A stretch of DNA of 64,000 bases from Cycas panzhihuaensis (GCA_023213395.1 CM041465.1:223517741-223581740); one strand, 5' to 3'; positions 1 to 13,559 are shown, numbered from the stretch's first letter. A program made the numbers and translations. Notes: generated by a model not told the origin, from the letters alone.

Positions 1-710
1 TGGCACCACCTCCCCCACAATTTGCTTATAAACTTACAAGGGTTATTAAGCCTCCATTTTTAAAAAGTAGCCTCTTATATATGTCTCACCAATTTTTTTA
101 TTTGTTTGAATATTTCAAAGGTATTAAACCCTATAAAAATATGCCAAAGATAAGGTTATAATAGATTGAAAACCCCTATTAATACTTTAAATAAAGAGTG
201 GGGTAATATAGTTAGGCTCTACTATTTATGAATTATATATACAACCTTGTCTACCAAATAGGTAATAGTAAAAACAATATTGGATATTCATTTAAGGATG
301 TAGTAATGCATCAAATAAATTAAGAAATGAAATTACACCATACCCATTTATATATGTGTGTGTGTATGTGAGCAACTACAAGAGAGTGACTAAAATTAAC
401 GTTAATGGTTCCATTAAGGTAATATAAGAAATATACAGTTAAGAAAATAGAGTAGGTTATCTAGAAAACCCTAATATACGTACTAGAAAAGGTGAATGAC
501 TCCTGAAAATAACTAATGATAAGTTACCTGATATTCTTAAAATTCATAATACCTTTATACTCAACTTATTAAACGGAAAGTTATTTGTTAAGGGAATGTT
601 GAGAAGTAACAAAGTTGGCATCTACAACTCTCTGAGATACTAACACCTTGAGACATCCCTAGGAGGAAGACTTCATTTTCTATTTCTCTGTTGGTAGAAC
701 TACTTTAACT
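1..710. other. AT-rich non-coding DNA
   Basis: I see no coding region, RNA gene or recognisable repeat here. The sequence is AT-rich with scattered stops in all frames, typical of plant intergenic DNA. It could be the far flank of element A or unrelated host DNA; I cannot tell which. Confidence 0.5.
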
Positions 711-1585
<875 letters not shown>

Positions 1586-1587
<2 letters not shown>

Positions 1588-2021
1588 ACTTAAGACTCTT
1601 ACTATAGTATAATCTAATATTGTTCCTTAGAAAAACCATAGGACCAATCTAATAATCTAGAAATATGGATGCAAACAATGAATTTGACTTAGCTTAGTTG
1701 CTCAAAAGTAATTAGGCCCTAGAAAGGAGTTTGGAAAGAAGGATGAACAAGTTGGCCAAATATAGAATAAGAAATAAAAGAATGAGAGTAAGGAAAGATC
1801 ATCTATTAGACTCTGTAAAAGTAAAGGAATCCACCTCTGGAAGTGAAATAGATAAAGTGAAACTATCAAAAGTTGATAGGAAATAAAGAACTAAGGAAAA
1901 AGTAAATTTAAAAGGAATCAAGAGAAAAGGGGGAAGAAAATACTCTTAAACTAGTTCTAAAGATAATAAAACCACATATAATGATGGGGGTTATATTAGT
2001 TTAAACAATTTTTATATAGAA
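1586..2021. other. AT-rich spacer, possible end of element A LTR
   Basis: No gene seen. If the 3' LTR of element A has the roughly 2.7-kb length of the related LTRs, its outer end should fall near 1,540. I could not find a clear terminal CA (TG on this strand) or a target-site duplication, so the boundary is left open. Confidence 0.35.
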
Positions 2022-4234
2022 TTAGATGCCAACTCCCATAGTAAGCAAAATAAGAGAGAACAAAAGGAAATAGAGTGCACCCAGATACATGATGACTGAT
2101 GAAGCAGTGCAACTCTTTTTCCACACACTCTCTCTACTGCCATCTTTGCTTCTCTTCTTGTCATTAATGTTGTTGATGAATCTTGAGTGGGTCTTCCTTA
2201 CCTTCCCCAAGCTTGAATAAATGAGACAAAAGAGAGTAGCAAAAAGGAAAGCACAACATAAACAAAAATAAGAAACAATATTACCTCTTGATGGAAATCA
2301 CTCAATTTGTGAATGGGTCTGCCTCCACCTAAATCACACAATAAACAATCCTCTACAAATAATAAATATTCATACATGCATGCCAACTTACTAATGCAAT
2401 ATGTTTGGAATGTCTGTTTAGTTGTATAACAATAGAACAAGATCTCAATCAATACTTTTGCTATATAGTATAACATACGACGTGAAACATGTAGGAGAAG
2501 CAAGAGGTAGGAAGGAGCGAGAGTGTTGCCTTGGAATGGCAAGCTCCACTATAATCTAGGCTTCTCCCAAATAGGCAAATATGATCTCACAACTAGGTGG
2601 TAGTTTCTTAGGGTAAAAAAAAGCCTTGAGGTAGGGTGACGAATTACCAAGGAAGAAAGCTACAAGTTTCACATCCAAGTAACACACTAGTTGAGATCTA
2701 GGGAAGAGGGATATTGGCTAGCATTGAGGAGGGTATTATCCTAGTGGAAGAGGAATTTTAGAGTCAGAAATCAAGCCCATAGTCCTTCCTATAATCTCCT
2801 CTAGACACTTCTATCCTCTCCTTACCAAGAATTAATGATTTAGAGGATCAAACTAGAGGTTTGATGGTAAATAGAGAGGTTGCCTCTAAGATTTGTGATA
2901 GATTTACTCCTAATGATTAGGAAAAGAAGTTCCTAAATCTAAAAATAATTAAGAAACAGAATAATTAATTAAAAGAATAAAATAAAACTTAGATGTTATG
3001 CAAAAAAATCACTGCAAAATGGCTTACCTTTTGGATGAAAGAGAGATTAGTATGGGTGAGAGTTCTTAGCTTGAAAACTAAGATTTTTGGAGAAGAAAGT
3101 TTTGTGTTAAAGAAGATAAAACCAACTTTTATTTGTGGCTTGGTAGCTTGGGGCTGATCTAGTGCCATTGTTGTGCTTGATTTCGTTAGCTTTCCATTAC
3201 CAAAGTATAATTTTATATATGGACTGTAAGTAGATCTCCAAAGGATGATAGTTTTTTTAGAGAAATATAAAGGTTTTTATAAAAAAATGAGTTGAAGAAG
3301 AAGAAAAAATTAGTTCAAATTTAGGTTTCTATAGTTTAGGTGAGGTCTCAAGACTGTTACGACCTAATCTAAGCTGGTCCTAAGGCTAGAGATTGTGTCA
3401 AGCTTGCAATAAATGTGATTTTAGCCATTGTTGGTCACATTTAAACTTATAACAATCGTGCAACAAAATGATTCGTGGCACCACTAATATATTAACAGTA
3501 CCACTAATATATTAATGGGGCATAATGATTAGAGTAATGTGGACAAAAAATGGAGCAGAGCAATAATAGATCAATAATTTTTGGTAAAATTGATAAATAT
3601 TAATTAAAAAGGTGCAAAACAAGGCCTGATATATTATTGCGAGCCTAAAACGTATCCCTAAAAGGTCAATAAATCAAATTGGGGCTATTTTATGGGTAAA
3701 AAGGTGATAGAAACATGTGAAAGACCATTAAATCGATCTAAAACTCAATGAAATGATGGTAACTAAGGGTATCAGGGTACAAACAAAGTCTGAACAGCCA
3801 ACATCAATGAAGTTTACAGGTAAATCTCATGTGAGATAAGTAACAAGGGGTATCTCTCCATGTAAAAACCTCAATAAACTCTCCTTGGTGGACTAAGGGC
3901 TAAATGAGGCATGCGAAAAGGGAAAAGATGTTGCAAAGAGTATGAATAGGCTAGCAATCATCTAAGCTAGGTTATGAAGGCATGTGAGAATTCTATTCCT
4001 AAGAGGAGATTAAACATAGGAGCTCAACGGTGCCATTGGACTAGAGTCCTGGTCGTTATAGGCATGGAATACACACACAAGCAGGGGAATAAGCAAGCAA
4101 ACTAAGTATCCAAGCAGTTACATAATCACAACTCATCTCAACAAATAAAATACAAATAAGGTGAGAGGGATAAGACTATACCTATTCTTATATGTTTGGT
4201 ATTGTCTTAATCCATTCTTGGTGGATGTGAAACA
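2022..4234 (-). repeat. 3' LTR of element A (outer end undefined)
   Basis: On the minus strand it starts TGTTTCACATCC directly after the polypurine tract. Its start then parallels the LTR of element C (an 'agaatgga..' block, then a T/C-rich block with AGGTATA). Downstream there is a 'gccTATAACGACC' block matching the CCTATGACGACC of the other LTRs, and near 2,200 a GGGGAAGGTAAGGAAG block matching the C LTR GGGAAAGGTAAGGTAG. A TATATAAA box (complement of 3,211-3,220) lies about 1 kb into it. Similarity fades below about 2,030. Confidence 0.7.
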
Positions 4235-4244
4235 CTGCCCCCTT
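4235..4244 (-). promoter_or_regulatory. polypurine tract of element A
   Basis: On the minus strand AAGGGGGCAG immediately precedes TGTTTC, the LTR start. This is the plus-strand DNA primer site for reverse transcription. The same layout (purine run directly against TGTTTC) is seen in element C and at the end of B2. Confidence 0.85.
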
Positions 4245-4869
4245 AGCAGCAGAACCTCGTCGCTTAGAAACGTTAGATGATGGTGAATGCTATCAACACA
4301 ATCTCATCAATAAAAGTGTACAAGACTTGTATGTCAATAACCAAGGTGAGTGGAAAATATCATGACAGATCACGTGGATAGGGAATGTGCATTTGGGTGA
4401 GGAAGGGGAGTCGTGGCTCAATCAATCCCCAAGGTATGGAACCCTAGACCCAAAACATACACAGGATGATGGAAAGGTGATTTGGGGGTTGCTCATGGTG
4501 ACACCTAAGAGGGTAGTATGACCCAAAGAAATATGGTTAGGGACTAGAATCCCTAATGAAAACAACCAAGGAGTGGCAGAAAGGAGGAAGGAGATGAAGG
4601 GATGCCCCATCGCCTTCATACATAAGGTAAACATAATATAAATGTAACCTAGAAATAATATAAACACAACCTAGAAAAGCATAAACATAATAAAAAAGTA
4701 TGTAAAAAAAATGTACCACAAATGATACAAGAGCCAAGCAAAGAGATAAACCTATGGTCAACATAGTTTAACCTTGTCAGTGGCCTATTTTCGAAGGTGT
4801 AAAAGGGAGGATGATCAGAAGAACCTCTTGGGAGAGGGGGTTAGCCTACATGGCCAGCTAGGGATTGTC
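4245..4869 (-). other. 3' non-coding spacer of element A
   Basis: Lies between the second RNase H remnant and the PPT. It corresponds by position to the 300-400 bp spacer of the plus-strand copies. The minus-strand open frames here are short and hydrophobic and show no domain. Confidence 0.5.
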
Positions 4870-5273
4870 CAAGGAAGGGAGGCGATGCTCTAGAATAAAG
4901 CAGATGAGGCTATCCACCCTCACATTCTAGTCACGAGGGATATGCCAAATATTCATTGAGGTCTAGTGGTCAAGGCAAATGACCTTAATCAGGGGTAACA
5001 AACTTGATAGAATTGAGTCAGTTATGAGATGATGACCTGAGAGTCGTAATGGAGAATGGTAGGGTCACAATGGAGGTGAAGTGCATTAGTAAGGGCTTCA
5101 ATAATAGTTGTGTACTTAGCCTCATTATTCATGGCCTCAGGTAAGCATACTCTAGAATGCATGAAGTCATGTTTATAGGGATAACAGATGATCCAAGTAG
5201 CAGTAGAAGGTCCCATGTTACCATGACTGCCACCATCTGTATAGATAAGCAGTGCCATGGCAAGAAGAAGCAA
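4870..5273 (-). pseudogene. second (archaeal/plant-type) RNase H remnant, element A
   Basis: The minus-strand frame starting near 5,273 has ATG followed by ALLIYTDGGSHG, carrying the first catalytic Asp in T-D-G-G. The NNEAKY helix segment follows (usual form NNEAEY), then HYDSQVIIS, which matches the CDSQVVVS block with the third acidic residue. A stop follows at about 5,022. Beyond it the frame still resembles the other copies down to a VDSLI-like segment and an ILEHRLPSL-like end near 4,870. The RNase HI fold cuts RNA in RNA/DNA hybrids; in Tat-type elements such a domain is an addition to the ordinary RT-linked RNase H. Broken by several stops. Confidence 0.8.
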
Positions 5274-5786
5274 ATGGTTATGGAAAGGGAAGGGAGTAGT
5301 TAAAAGAGGCTTCTATAACTCACAATAACTCAGAAAACCATCCACAAGGGGGATAAGAGAGCCCTACGGATAAGCTATAGGATTGTGGAGGGCATGCCCT
5401 ATGGATGTGGGAGAGTTATCATAGTGATAAGTTGTTTAATAGGCCCATGTGGTTAGTACAGGGCCAACTGGGACCTAAGGGAGGAAGGAGATCCTGTTAA
5501 GAGCCTTAGAGGCTTAAACAGATGGCAAAAATAGACTCAGGATGTCAAAATAGGCTAAGAAAGCACAAACTCCAATGGCATTTCAAACATCATGAGAATT
5601 AAGTGGAAAGGCTCATGAAATGGGCCAAAATAAGGCACTATAGATACACAAAATGATGAAAAAAAGGTGCATCTATGGGTGAAACCAGGCTTGGGCCTTG
5701 AAGAGATCAAAGATAAGTTAGACGGGATGGTCTTGGTGGCTCTTTCATAATGGAGAAAGGGTGTGGTGCCTTGGAAGGCTCCGCGA
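5274..5786. promoter_or_regulatory. divergent intergenic zone, element A
   Basis: Separates the second RNase H (leftward) from the opposite-strand gene (rightward). It has no coding signal. The minus strand just upstream of the RNase H ATG is pyrimidine-rich (CTCCCTTCCCTTTCC), as in the other copies, but lacks a clear CAG splice acceptor here. Confidence 0.5.
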
Positions 5787-5794
5787 ATAAAAGG
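5787..5794 (+). promoter_or_regulatory. TATA-like box of the opposite-strand gene, element A
   Basis: ATAAAAGG stands at the place where B1, B2 and C have TATATAAGG facing the same gene. A GATTCATTTTCATGA segment follows about 23 bp downstream, also conserved among copies. Its upkeep in the most decayed element argues for a genuine old promoter. Confidence 0.6.
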
Positions 5795-8330
5795 AGGGTG
5801 AGGGGTGAAAACAAGATTCATTTTCATGATCTATCATGTGATTCTGGAATTCTGACTCTCTAGAACCCTATTTTACCACTCTGTCACACGTTTGGTAGAG
5901 GAGATCTAACCATTATATCATTATGCAGAGAGAGTTGGTGGATCTAGGAGCAAGAGATGGCTATGATTGGTACACCTATTTGGGCCTTAATCCTTTCATT
6001 TTGATTTTTATCATTAATGCTTTTAAATTGTAATTTAGGTCTTTTGTAGGTGAATTGGGCCTTCCGAAACCTGTTTAAGGGCCCAAAAGGGGCTAGACCA
6101 AGGCATTGGGGAGCCCTAGTCCTGGTGGACTGGCTATAGTCCACAAAAGGATTCTTTTTATTTTATTTTATTTTTTAAATTTTTGGTAGGGGAAGTCATG
6201 GGATCACGAACTTATTCATGGTGCTGTAAACTTCCTCATGGGCTAAAGAGGAGTTAGCAGGGCCTACTAATATATTTATAGTACCATGAATATATTAGTG
6301 ATACCAAGATAGTTTAATAAAAAAAAGAAAAACTTGAAATTTATATTAAATTTCATGTGGTGTCTCTTATTTTTTATGATCAGAGAGGATTTCTTACTAG
6401 TAGAGAGGGGATTAGCTAATCAGTAATGATTTTTTTTTTTTTTTTAATAGCCTATTATCATAGTTGATAACCACAAAAACATTGGTAGGGTCATGGTTGG
6501 ATTCATTGGCTTACTAGAGAGACCAAAGAGGGAAATTCTACTATGGTGTGAGTAGAAGAAAATCCTCTACACGCCTTAATACCCATCAGATCAGGCCCTC
6601 CTGATGGATATTATTTCCTACTAGGATCATAGGAGGCATGTATTTCATCTCCCTTAGGCAGAAGATATCATTATCAGCTCAACAAACATTAGGAGGATTC
6701 TAGAGGTTTCAGATAAGGGTGCATCAGTAGCATTGGGGACCTTCTCGAGCATAGATATAACTCATTGGGAGGCTACAAGGTTCTTCACAGGTTAAGGTCA
6801 CTGGGACCAAAGGGGGACATCATTGAGGAATATTGTGTTTGTTATTCTATTTCAGATCTCCTTAAAATATAATTACAGGGATATTCTCAATAAATGGATG
6901 ACAACAATGAGGAGATGTGAGTAGGGAGAGCATTTTAACTAGGATGCTTTGATAGTGGCTAGCATTACAGCCCGACTTGAGCAGATCTAGAGGGTGAGAT
7001 GGTGAGGTTTTTCGTTTTGCACCCTTCTTTAGTGTTGGTTTTTTTGACCACTTTTGTGGAGTGGCTATAACAGTAGGTCCTTAGCCTATAACAGCTTGTG
7101 CCCCAATGGTACACAGGTGACAGGCACGATTTAAGAGTCAGGAGTGCGAGAGAGCCAGCACAAGTTAGGTAGTCAGTGGCTGCCACGTCTTTGGACCTCC
7201 TTATATTATATGACTATGTGAGTGACCTATATCATGTCATCCACTAGGGGAGTAGTGAGGAAGGAGGCTAGGCAGTCAACGCTCCAGGAGAGGAGTTAGG
7301 GAATGAGGAGGAGGGTGAGGGAGTTGCTGGTGATGACCCAGAGGTAGCGATAATGAAAGTAGCAGTAGTAGAGGTAGCTTTAGCTACAAGTGGAGGGGAG
7401 ATCCTTAGAGTAGAGGAGGCCAAGGGAGGTGATGCTCTAGGTGCTCTAAGGGAGGAGGAGGAGCTAGGAGAGGAGGAGATAATAATTACAAGTACAAGTG
7501 AGGAACAGTTAGTGATTACAGCTATAGGTGTGGTAGTTGAGGATGCACTAGGCATCCCAAGAGGTAAGACATTCCCTTTACTCTAGCTTTATTCCCTCTA
7601 CTCTAGCTCTAGCTTTTGATTTGGTTATTTATTGCTTACAGAGTTTATTTGATATGCTTTACATATTTTAGTTTTGTTGTTGAATATACCCTAACTGGCA
7701 CCCTAATGTGTATGGATGGCAAGTGGGGATGACATAGGAGAGTTGGTGAGGTAGGTGGTCACCGATCTCTTCTCATAGGTATATGAGGAGGGGTAGCCTC
7801 CCATCATAGACAATGGGGAGCCTAGGTCAATAGGGAGACACACTACAACTTTTGCTTTACTCATACAAGTATGAGACATATAGGCTATGGAGGCCTAAGA
7901 GCTACGAGGTAAGAGGGACCAGTTATAAGGTGAGAGGGACTAGTTATGAGCTGAGAGAGACCAGCTTCAGGCTCTAGTGCAGGTCCTAGAGGCTCAGGGA
8001 GGAGGAACCAAAGATGTTGGTGGTGACACAAGGGTCACCATACTAGAAGAGAGGATTCGCAGGATAGAGAGGGAGAGGGACCTGCTACTGAGTGAGAGGA
8101 GTAGGCTATAGGAGAGGTACGACTGACTAGTCAACCAAATCGTTGCTCAGTCCTTGCATAACAGGACTCACATGGAGACACCATCCCAGAGGAGGATGAG
8201 AGATGAAAGGAGCAAGTCTAACACCTCATAAAGGAGGAAGAGGAGCCTAGGAGAGATGTGGTCTCTAGGTGAGGGAGCAGATAGGCTATGAGAGGATACA
8301 CTGTGAGGGTATGGTGACCTCACATGACCA
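5795..8330 (+). pseudogene. opposite-strand gene of element A, plant-mobile-domain-like
   Basis: Runs against gag-pol of element A. A T-rich tract ending AATAG at 6,450 looks like a 3' splice site. The following exon shows PSDQALLMDIISY and HRRHVFHLP (about 6,580-6,640), matching the ASDQRLLVDIVSHW and RRRHVFHLP of B1. The later segment AATSLDLL (7,179 on) runs in one open frame through an acidic Glu/Gly/Ala-rich linker to a donor, GAG^GTAAG, after 7,563 (phase 1). The acceptor expected at 7,732 reads GGCAA instead of GGCAG. The 3' exon keeps ERERDLLLSERSRL and a basic tail to about 8,330. Several stops. The plant mobile domain assignment rests on motif memory, not a search. Confidence 0.65.
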
Positions 8331-9129
8331 TTATACTATAGATTTTTGAGACAGGAAAGCTTTAGACCTCTAGGGGATTCCTTATCACACACAGATGTAG
8401 GATTGTACTTATCCCCTATAAGGATTCTAGCTTCCTTAGGTAAATGTTGCAAATACTTTGTACCATTTACTTTGTATATATGTACAAGGATCATATTAGC
8501 ACCCTATTTTGCCATACTTTACCTATTTTGATGAGTATGGATTGATTTATATTCTATTGTAACATGTATGTATAGATGATTTTATCTTGAATGCTTTCTT
8601 TTATGCAGCATGGCATTCCCACTAGGTACATACAATCACCCCATGTAGTAGGTGACCTTGCATGAGACTAGGGCAAGGGGGCTAGGGTGAGGGGATCATG
8701 CATGCCTCTTAGATGGGACATGGACATCCTATTAAGAAAGTAATTAGACAGGTACAAATACTCCAAGAAGCAGTCAAAGTGGGGATATGGACTATCTCTA
8801 AGGGCTTTCTAAGTATCAACTCGTGCTTGAAATCAGGCTAAATCACATCCTTGGATGAAATCCTAATTATGTGTATGGTGGTGAATCGATACAACTGAAC
8901 AACTACTAATATATGAAAAAAAGGGAGGTGCTTCAGTGTTAGAGGAGGATAAACAACTCCTTCGAAAAGGGGCATGGCTTCCTCATTAACATATGAAGTG
9001 ACCCAAGATCCCAACATACATCATGCCCCTAATATGAAGGTGTGGTGAAGTGTTTGGGAGGTAGTTTAGGCTCATTTCAAAGTGAGGGAAAGGCACCCAT
9101 TCTACTCGGGAGCAGAAGAGGTTACACAG
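8331..9129. other. convergent 3' zone, element A
   Basis: Between the ends of the opposite-strand gene and integrase. AT-rich, with TTTGTATATATGTAC and TTCTATTGTAACATG stretches of the kind plants use for 3' end formation. No gene supported; the short open frames match nothing in the other copies. Confidence 0.5.
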
Positions 9130-10248
9130 AATTTCTTTAAGAACTTGCCATTTATGGCTTTGTCAAATTCAATCCGTTCTAATGTTACTATCCTATATGC
9201 ATCGTTATCGAGGCTCTCAAGAATGATGAAGGGGCCCACCCATTTCGGGCCAAATTTAAATAGTCGATCATGGAGGTGCTCTAGTTTGAGGACTTGGTCT
9301 CTAGGGTGTAAGGAGCAAGGACATAGATTTTGTCATATGTATTACATGCCCTAGCCTTAGAAGTGAGATTTTCTTGGTACGTTACTAAGTGCTTCTCGTC
9401 CAGAGCTTCAAGGTCTAGGAGGTGGGCCTGATGGCATGACTCCTCATCGATGAGACCCTTGAGGAAAACTCCCAAGGAGGGCATCTCAACCTGTAGGGGG
9501 AGAACTGCTTCCATCCTATATACTAGGGAGAATAGAGTCATCCTTGTTGCAATATAAATAAAGGTATGATAGGCCTGTAGGGCAGAGTGAAGCTGAAGAT
9601 GCCAATCCCTTTGGGATTGGGCAACTGTCTTATTTAAAATACTAATAAGAGTTTTATTAAATGACCCTATTTGGCTATTGGCCTAGGGTAGTAGGGAGAT
9701 GAAGTCTTATGAGATATCTTGAATTTCTCATAGAGTTCATCTATCTCTTTATTACAAAAAGAGGTGTTGTTATCTATGATTAGGATATCAAGAATCCTGA
9801 ATTGATAGATAATATGCTGGTAGATGGAGGTGGCAATTTTCCTACCAGTAGTAGAGGTCAATGGAATAACTTCAACCTATTTGATGAAGTATTCCATTAC
9901 CATCAAGATGAATTTATGTTGAGATAAGGAAGGAGGAGTAATGGCTCCAACAAGGTCTAGGCCCCATTAGAAGAAAGGCCATAGGGAGATAATAGGGTGG
10001 AGGGCCTTAGAAGGTAAATGGATTACATTGGTATACTCCTGGCACTTACAGTGACATTGCACATAAGCATGGGTGTCCTTAAAGAGGGACGACCAATAGT
10101 ATCTCATCCATAGGATCCTTTGGGCCATGGATTGGCCCCCGAAATGGCCTCCACAAATGCCAGTATGACATTCATAGAGGATTTGGCTTGCTTCATCAAG
10201 GTTGACATGACAGAGGAGGACTCCATCAAAGGACCTCTTATACAACAC
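9130..10248 (-). pseudogene. integrase remnant, element A
   Basis: The minus strand opens with the zinc-binding part: YKRSFDGVLLCHVN, then CHTGICGGHFGGQSMAQRIL and a CxxC pair (10,248-10,020). The core follows: WGLDL near 9,960 (first Asp), IIDNNTSFCNKE near 9,770 (second Asp) and PYYP then a broken segment near 9,680. In the last, the codon at the catalytic Glu position reads Gly in the best-matching frame (QIGSFN against QAESFN in B1). The C-terminal part (IDEESCHQAHLLDLEALDE, then a W-x-GPF-like segment) runs to about 9,130. Integrase joins the element DNA to the chromosome; this copy cannot work. Confidence 0.85.
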
Positions 10249-10295
10249 CTTCTCTATGAGAAAGTATTACCTGGTAGTGGCTCTAATGCACAACT

Positions 10296-11530
10296 TTACA
10301 TTATCACTAGCATTAGAAGGATATTGTTGTTGGTAAAGTATTGTATGGTATCCCCATACCATTTGTTGTCAACTAGTAGATGGGGAGACGAATCTTGGAA
10401 GGCTAGGATGGGCTCATCAAATAATGAATCATTGACCAAAAGGCTTGAGGAATTTGGGACAGGGGCATTAGCTAGTTGCTTGGCAACCACCATTCCCTTG
10501 TTAAACTTCCTATTAACAATCTTGAGATTGTATTCTTGGAGGAGGATGACCCATTTACTCATCCTCCTAGTCAAGTTGGACCAAGTCAAGAGATACCTTA
10601 ATGGATCAGATTGGATGATCACATAGGTGGCCTTTCCCAAGAGGTAATACCTAAACTTCTTAACTAACCAAGGCTAAACATTCCTTTTTAGTAGAAGGGT
10701 ATTTTAGCTTAGCTACCACTAACATATGGCTAATGAAATATATGGCTCTTTCAATTCCATAGTCATCTTCTTGGGCCAACATGGCTCCCAAGAACTCATT
10801 GGTAGCTGAGGTATATAAGATGAATGGGAGGTTAAAGAGAGGGGATGCCAAAATAGGGGTAGAGACCAGGGCTCTTTTGAGCTATTGGAATACCTCTTGG
10901 GCCTTAAGAGACCACACAAATAGGGCCCCCTTCTTCAAAAGGTTAGTCATAGGCTTGGCATTTATGGAAAAATTGACCAAGAAATGCCTTAAGAAGCCCA
11001 ACCTACCCAAAAACTATTTAATTTATCACTATGTTTTTGGAGGAGGCATATCGATAATAGGATTGATCTTATTAGGGTTGATTTAGATCCCTTGTTTAGA
11101 GACAAGGAAACCTAAGAGCTTACTAGTGGTCACTATGAACACACATTTGAGAGGGTTTAGGTTAGCATGGTATTTGCGACACCTCGTAAAAATAACACGT
11201 AAGTCCATGAGGTGATTGGTCCTCTTACAGGAGAGGCCCATCATGTTATCAATGAAAACCTCAAGGGTTCTATTTATGAGGTCATAGAAGATGAATTGCA
11301 TTGCCCTTTGGTAAGTGGAACCTACATTCTTCAATTCAAAGGGCATAGCCTTGTAGGCAAACATGCCCCATCGGGTAGTGAAGGCTATCTTGTGACAGTC
11401 TTTAGGGGATATCTAGATTTGATTATATCTAGAAAATTAGGCACCCGAGATGGTTGTAAGGTTATAGTTGACAATGGAGGAGTCTATTCCCTTCATGTTC
11501 GAATAGTCCCACACAAAGATATCATGAAAC
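10296..11530 (-). pseudogene. reverse transcriptase-RNase H remnant, element A
   Basis: The minus-strand start has FHDIFVWDYSNMKGID (11,530-11,437). Then about 290 bp are missing compared with B2: the text passes from the TTISGA segment almost directly to the YNQIQ-like segment, losing the finger region and the first catalytic Asp motif (VDFRDINNACPKDNFPLP in B2). After that come MPFELKNVGSTYQRAM, the active site FIDNMMG (second Asp of the pair changed to Asn, codon at 11,245-11,247) and GFLVSKQGI. RNase H is seen at 10,851-10,296 (AMLAQEDD, IYFISHMLVVAKLKYPSTKKECLALV). Not functional. Confidence 0.87.
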
Positions 11531-12539
11531 TCTTGAAATATGAGGGTATATTCCTTTATTTCTTTAGGGGTACACTCTACCCATACCTTTATGACTTTAC
11601 CAGGGGCAAGGATGATGTCCTTAGTTTCCCTCGCACACATGGAATTCCTCTCCTTGAAGTGAAATGGAGTTTGGTCAACAGGAGGGGGTGGGGAAGTGTT
11701 AGGTTGATTCAAGTCGACTAGAGGTGGCCCCAAGACTAGACATTTATGGAAACCAAGCCTTTGGTGTCTGGAAGGGAGGTTGGGCATGGAACCCACTAGA
11801 TGCTCTAGTAGGGCCTTTTCATTCTTGAAGTAATCTATCCTGTGTATAGTCTTTTTTAACAAGAACGAGGGGTAAGGGAAAGGAGTAATGACTAATCTAT
11901 AATGATCAATCCACCACTCCACATAATTAGGATACTCCTTAGAGGAGTTTGAGGGTATCCTCTTATGTCACTGTGCCCTATTATGTGGAGGGGGAAGTCA
12001 GCTAGGACCTAGGTCATAAGCTACAGACTTATCACATGAAAACAAGGACTCTCCATTCTCATCATCTATGGAGGAAGATGAGTTTTTGGGGGTTGAATGA
12101 AGATGAGCTAGGGTAGGAGCTCACGTACACAATGGGAGCAACTATGCATGGCTTCTGGGATGCACTAGGAGTGTCATGACCCGTTAGAGGAGTCCTAGGT
12201 TAGGTCTTAGGATTAGAAAGAATATGAAAGGAATGCGCCCTACGGATATTGAGGAGGGATATGTGACAAGGAGGTTTGTTATACTCATCATTGGACTCTT
12301 GGTTACTCATGATAGCGAGATACCCATAACTCCCTACACCAACAGAAGCGAAATAGATGAGGTTTGAGGAGGAAGGGAGAGGTTCTTCCTCTACTTTAGG
12401 AATGCTAGGGACATCAATTAAGTAGGTGGTGGAGGGGGTGAATGGATCCTTATTACCCTTAGCTAGTTTGCAAGTCACTTGACATATTGATGAGGCGATC
12501 AAATTAGGAGGTGGTTCCCAGAAAATAACTACAATTCGC
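11531..12539 (-). pseudogene. protease-RT linker remnant, element A
   Basis: Holds the low-complexity Ser/Pro/acidic polypeptide that joins protease to RT in every copy. Recognisable parts are VGVGSYGYLA (about 12,330), DYFKNEKALLEHLVGSMPNLPS (about 11,840-11,770) and LAPGKVIKVWVECTPKEIKEYTLIFQ (about 11,610-11,540). No known domain; the last part leads into RT. Confidence 0.65.
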
Positions 12540-13140
12540 CCTTCATGGATGAATTTGAGTTGCCCCTAGTAGGACGAGCACAAGGCATCTATTTGATCGA
12601 GCCATAGGCACTACAACAGAAGGTTGTAGTCCACGTCAACATCAAGGACTACTATATTAGTGAGGATGATTTTATCCTCAAGGACGAGGGGGATGGAAAC
12701 CAATCCCAAGGGCATCTTCTTGCTACTATCATAGCCTTGACATCGCCATGGGATTGGTTCATAGGCTACTATACCCAAATCTTGCATTATGCATAAGGGC
12801 ATAGTTTTAATAGAAGAAACATTATCTACAATTGTCCTTTTAAGGGTACACTTAGGAGTGTCAATGGAAATGGTAAAAGGGTAGTGCCATTAGCATTCCC
12901 TTTTACTTGTGGATGAGAGATCCTTAAGGTCAAACATGATAAGGGGCTCTCGATTTGGGGTAGCACCCAAAGCATGGATAGGGGCATTGATTTGACTCAA
13001 AGCCTCGAAAAGAAGGGTGTGTTGCTTAGGGTAACTTTTCAAGATGTCCATCATGGACATATCCATAACTATGATATGGAGCTCATCATCTATAAATAAG
13101 GACTTCCCTTTCTTAGTAGGTTGGGGAAGCTCCCTTCAAA
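12540..13140 (-). pseudogene. aspartic protease remnant, element A
   Basis: The minus strand shows DELHII, MSMMDILKSYPKQ and then the active-site region reading Asp-Asn-Val where the family has Asp-Ser/Thr-Gly (about 12,820). MPLCIMQDLGI and VVLDVDVDYNLLL follow. Retroviral-type proteases act as dimers with one such Asp per subunit; the D-N-V triplet would be inactive. The DYNLLLGRPWLD-like end is interrupted. Confidence 0.8.
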
Positions 13141-13559
13141 AGTCGTAGTGCCCAAGGTGAATGAGAATGGTCTTAGGGATCACAGGGATCTGAGAGGGCG
13201 GACTATTCTTAGGAAGGTTTTGTTAGGAAGCGGAGGCCCCAACGGCCTCCTTAGCCACTTGAGACCTTTTGATCAGGCACAAAGGGGTAGTCTCAAGTAT
13301 TTGAATAATTCTCATCCCCTTATTTTAGGGTTGAGAAGATGATGAAGATTGGGGATGAGAACTGGGAGTAGAAGATGAATCCCTTGCCCCCTTTTCCTTA
13401 ATTTACTTAGCAACAAGGTTAGGGGATCATCCCCTATTCCTTGCCCCCTCTATTTTGAGTGGATTGATCATGTTTCCCATGTTTGGGAAAGGGATCATGA
13501 TGAATGAGTTAGTCTAAGTTAGGCCTAGATGTCTATTTAGAAGAAAAATCACATTGTGA
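13141..13559 (-). other. gag-protease spacer, element A
   Basis: Corresponds to the basic, Ser/Arg/Pro-rich segment between the gag zinc knuckle and protease in the other copies. It is too degraded to read as one frame. Confidence 0.45.

Noticed and set aside
2022-2542. Short minus-strand open frames (62 and 114 codons)
   Set aside because: They lie within the recognisable LTR of element A and show no domain.
7268-7555. Minus-strand Ser/Thr/Pro-rich open frame
   Set aside because: It is the reverse complement of the acidic repeat linker of the plus-strand antisense gene exon.
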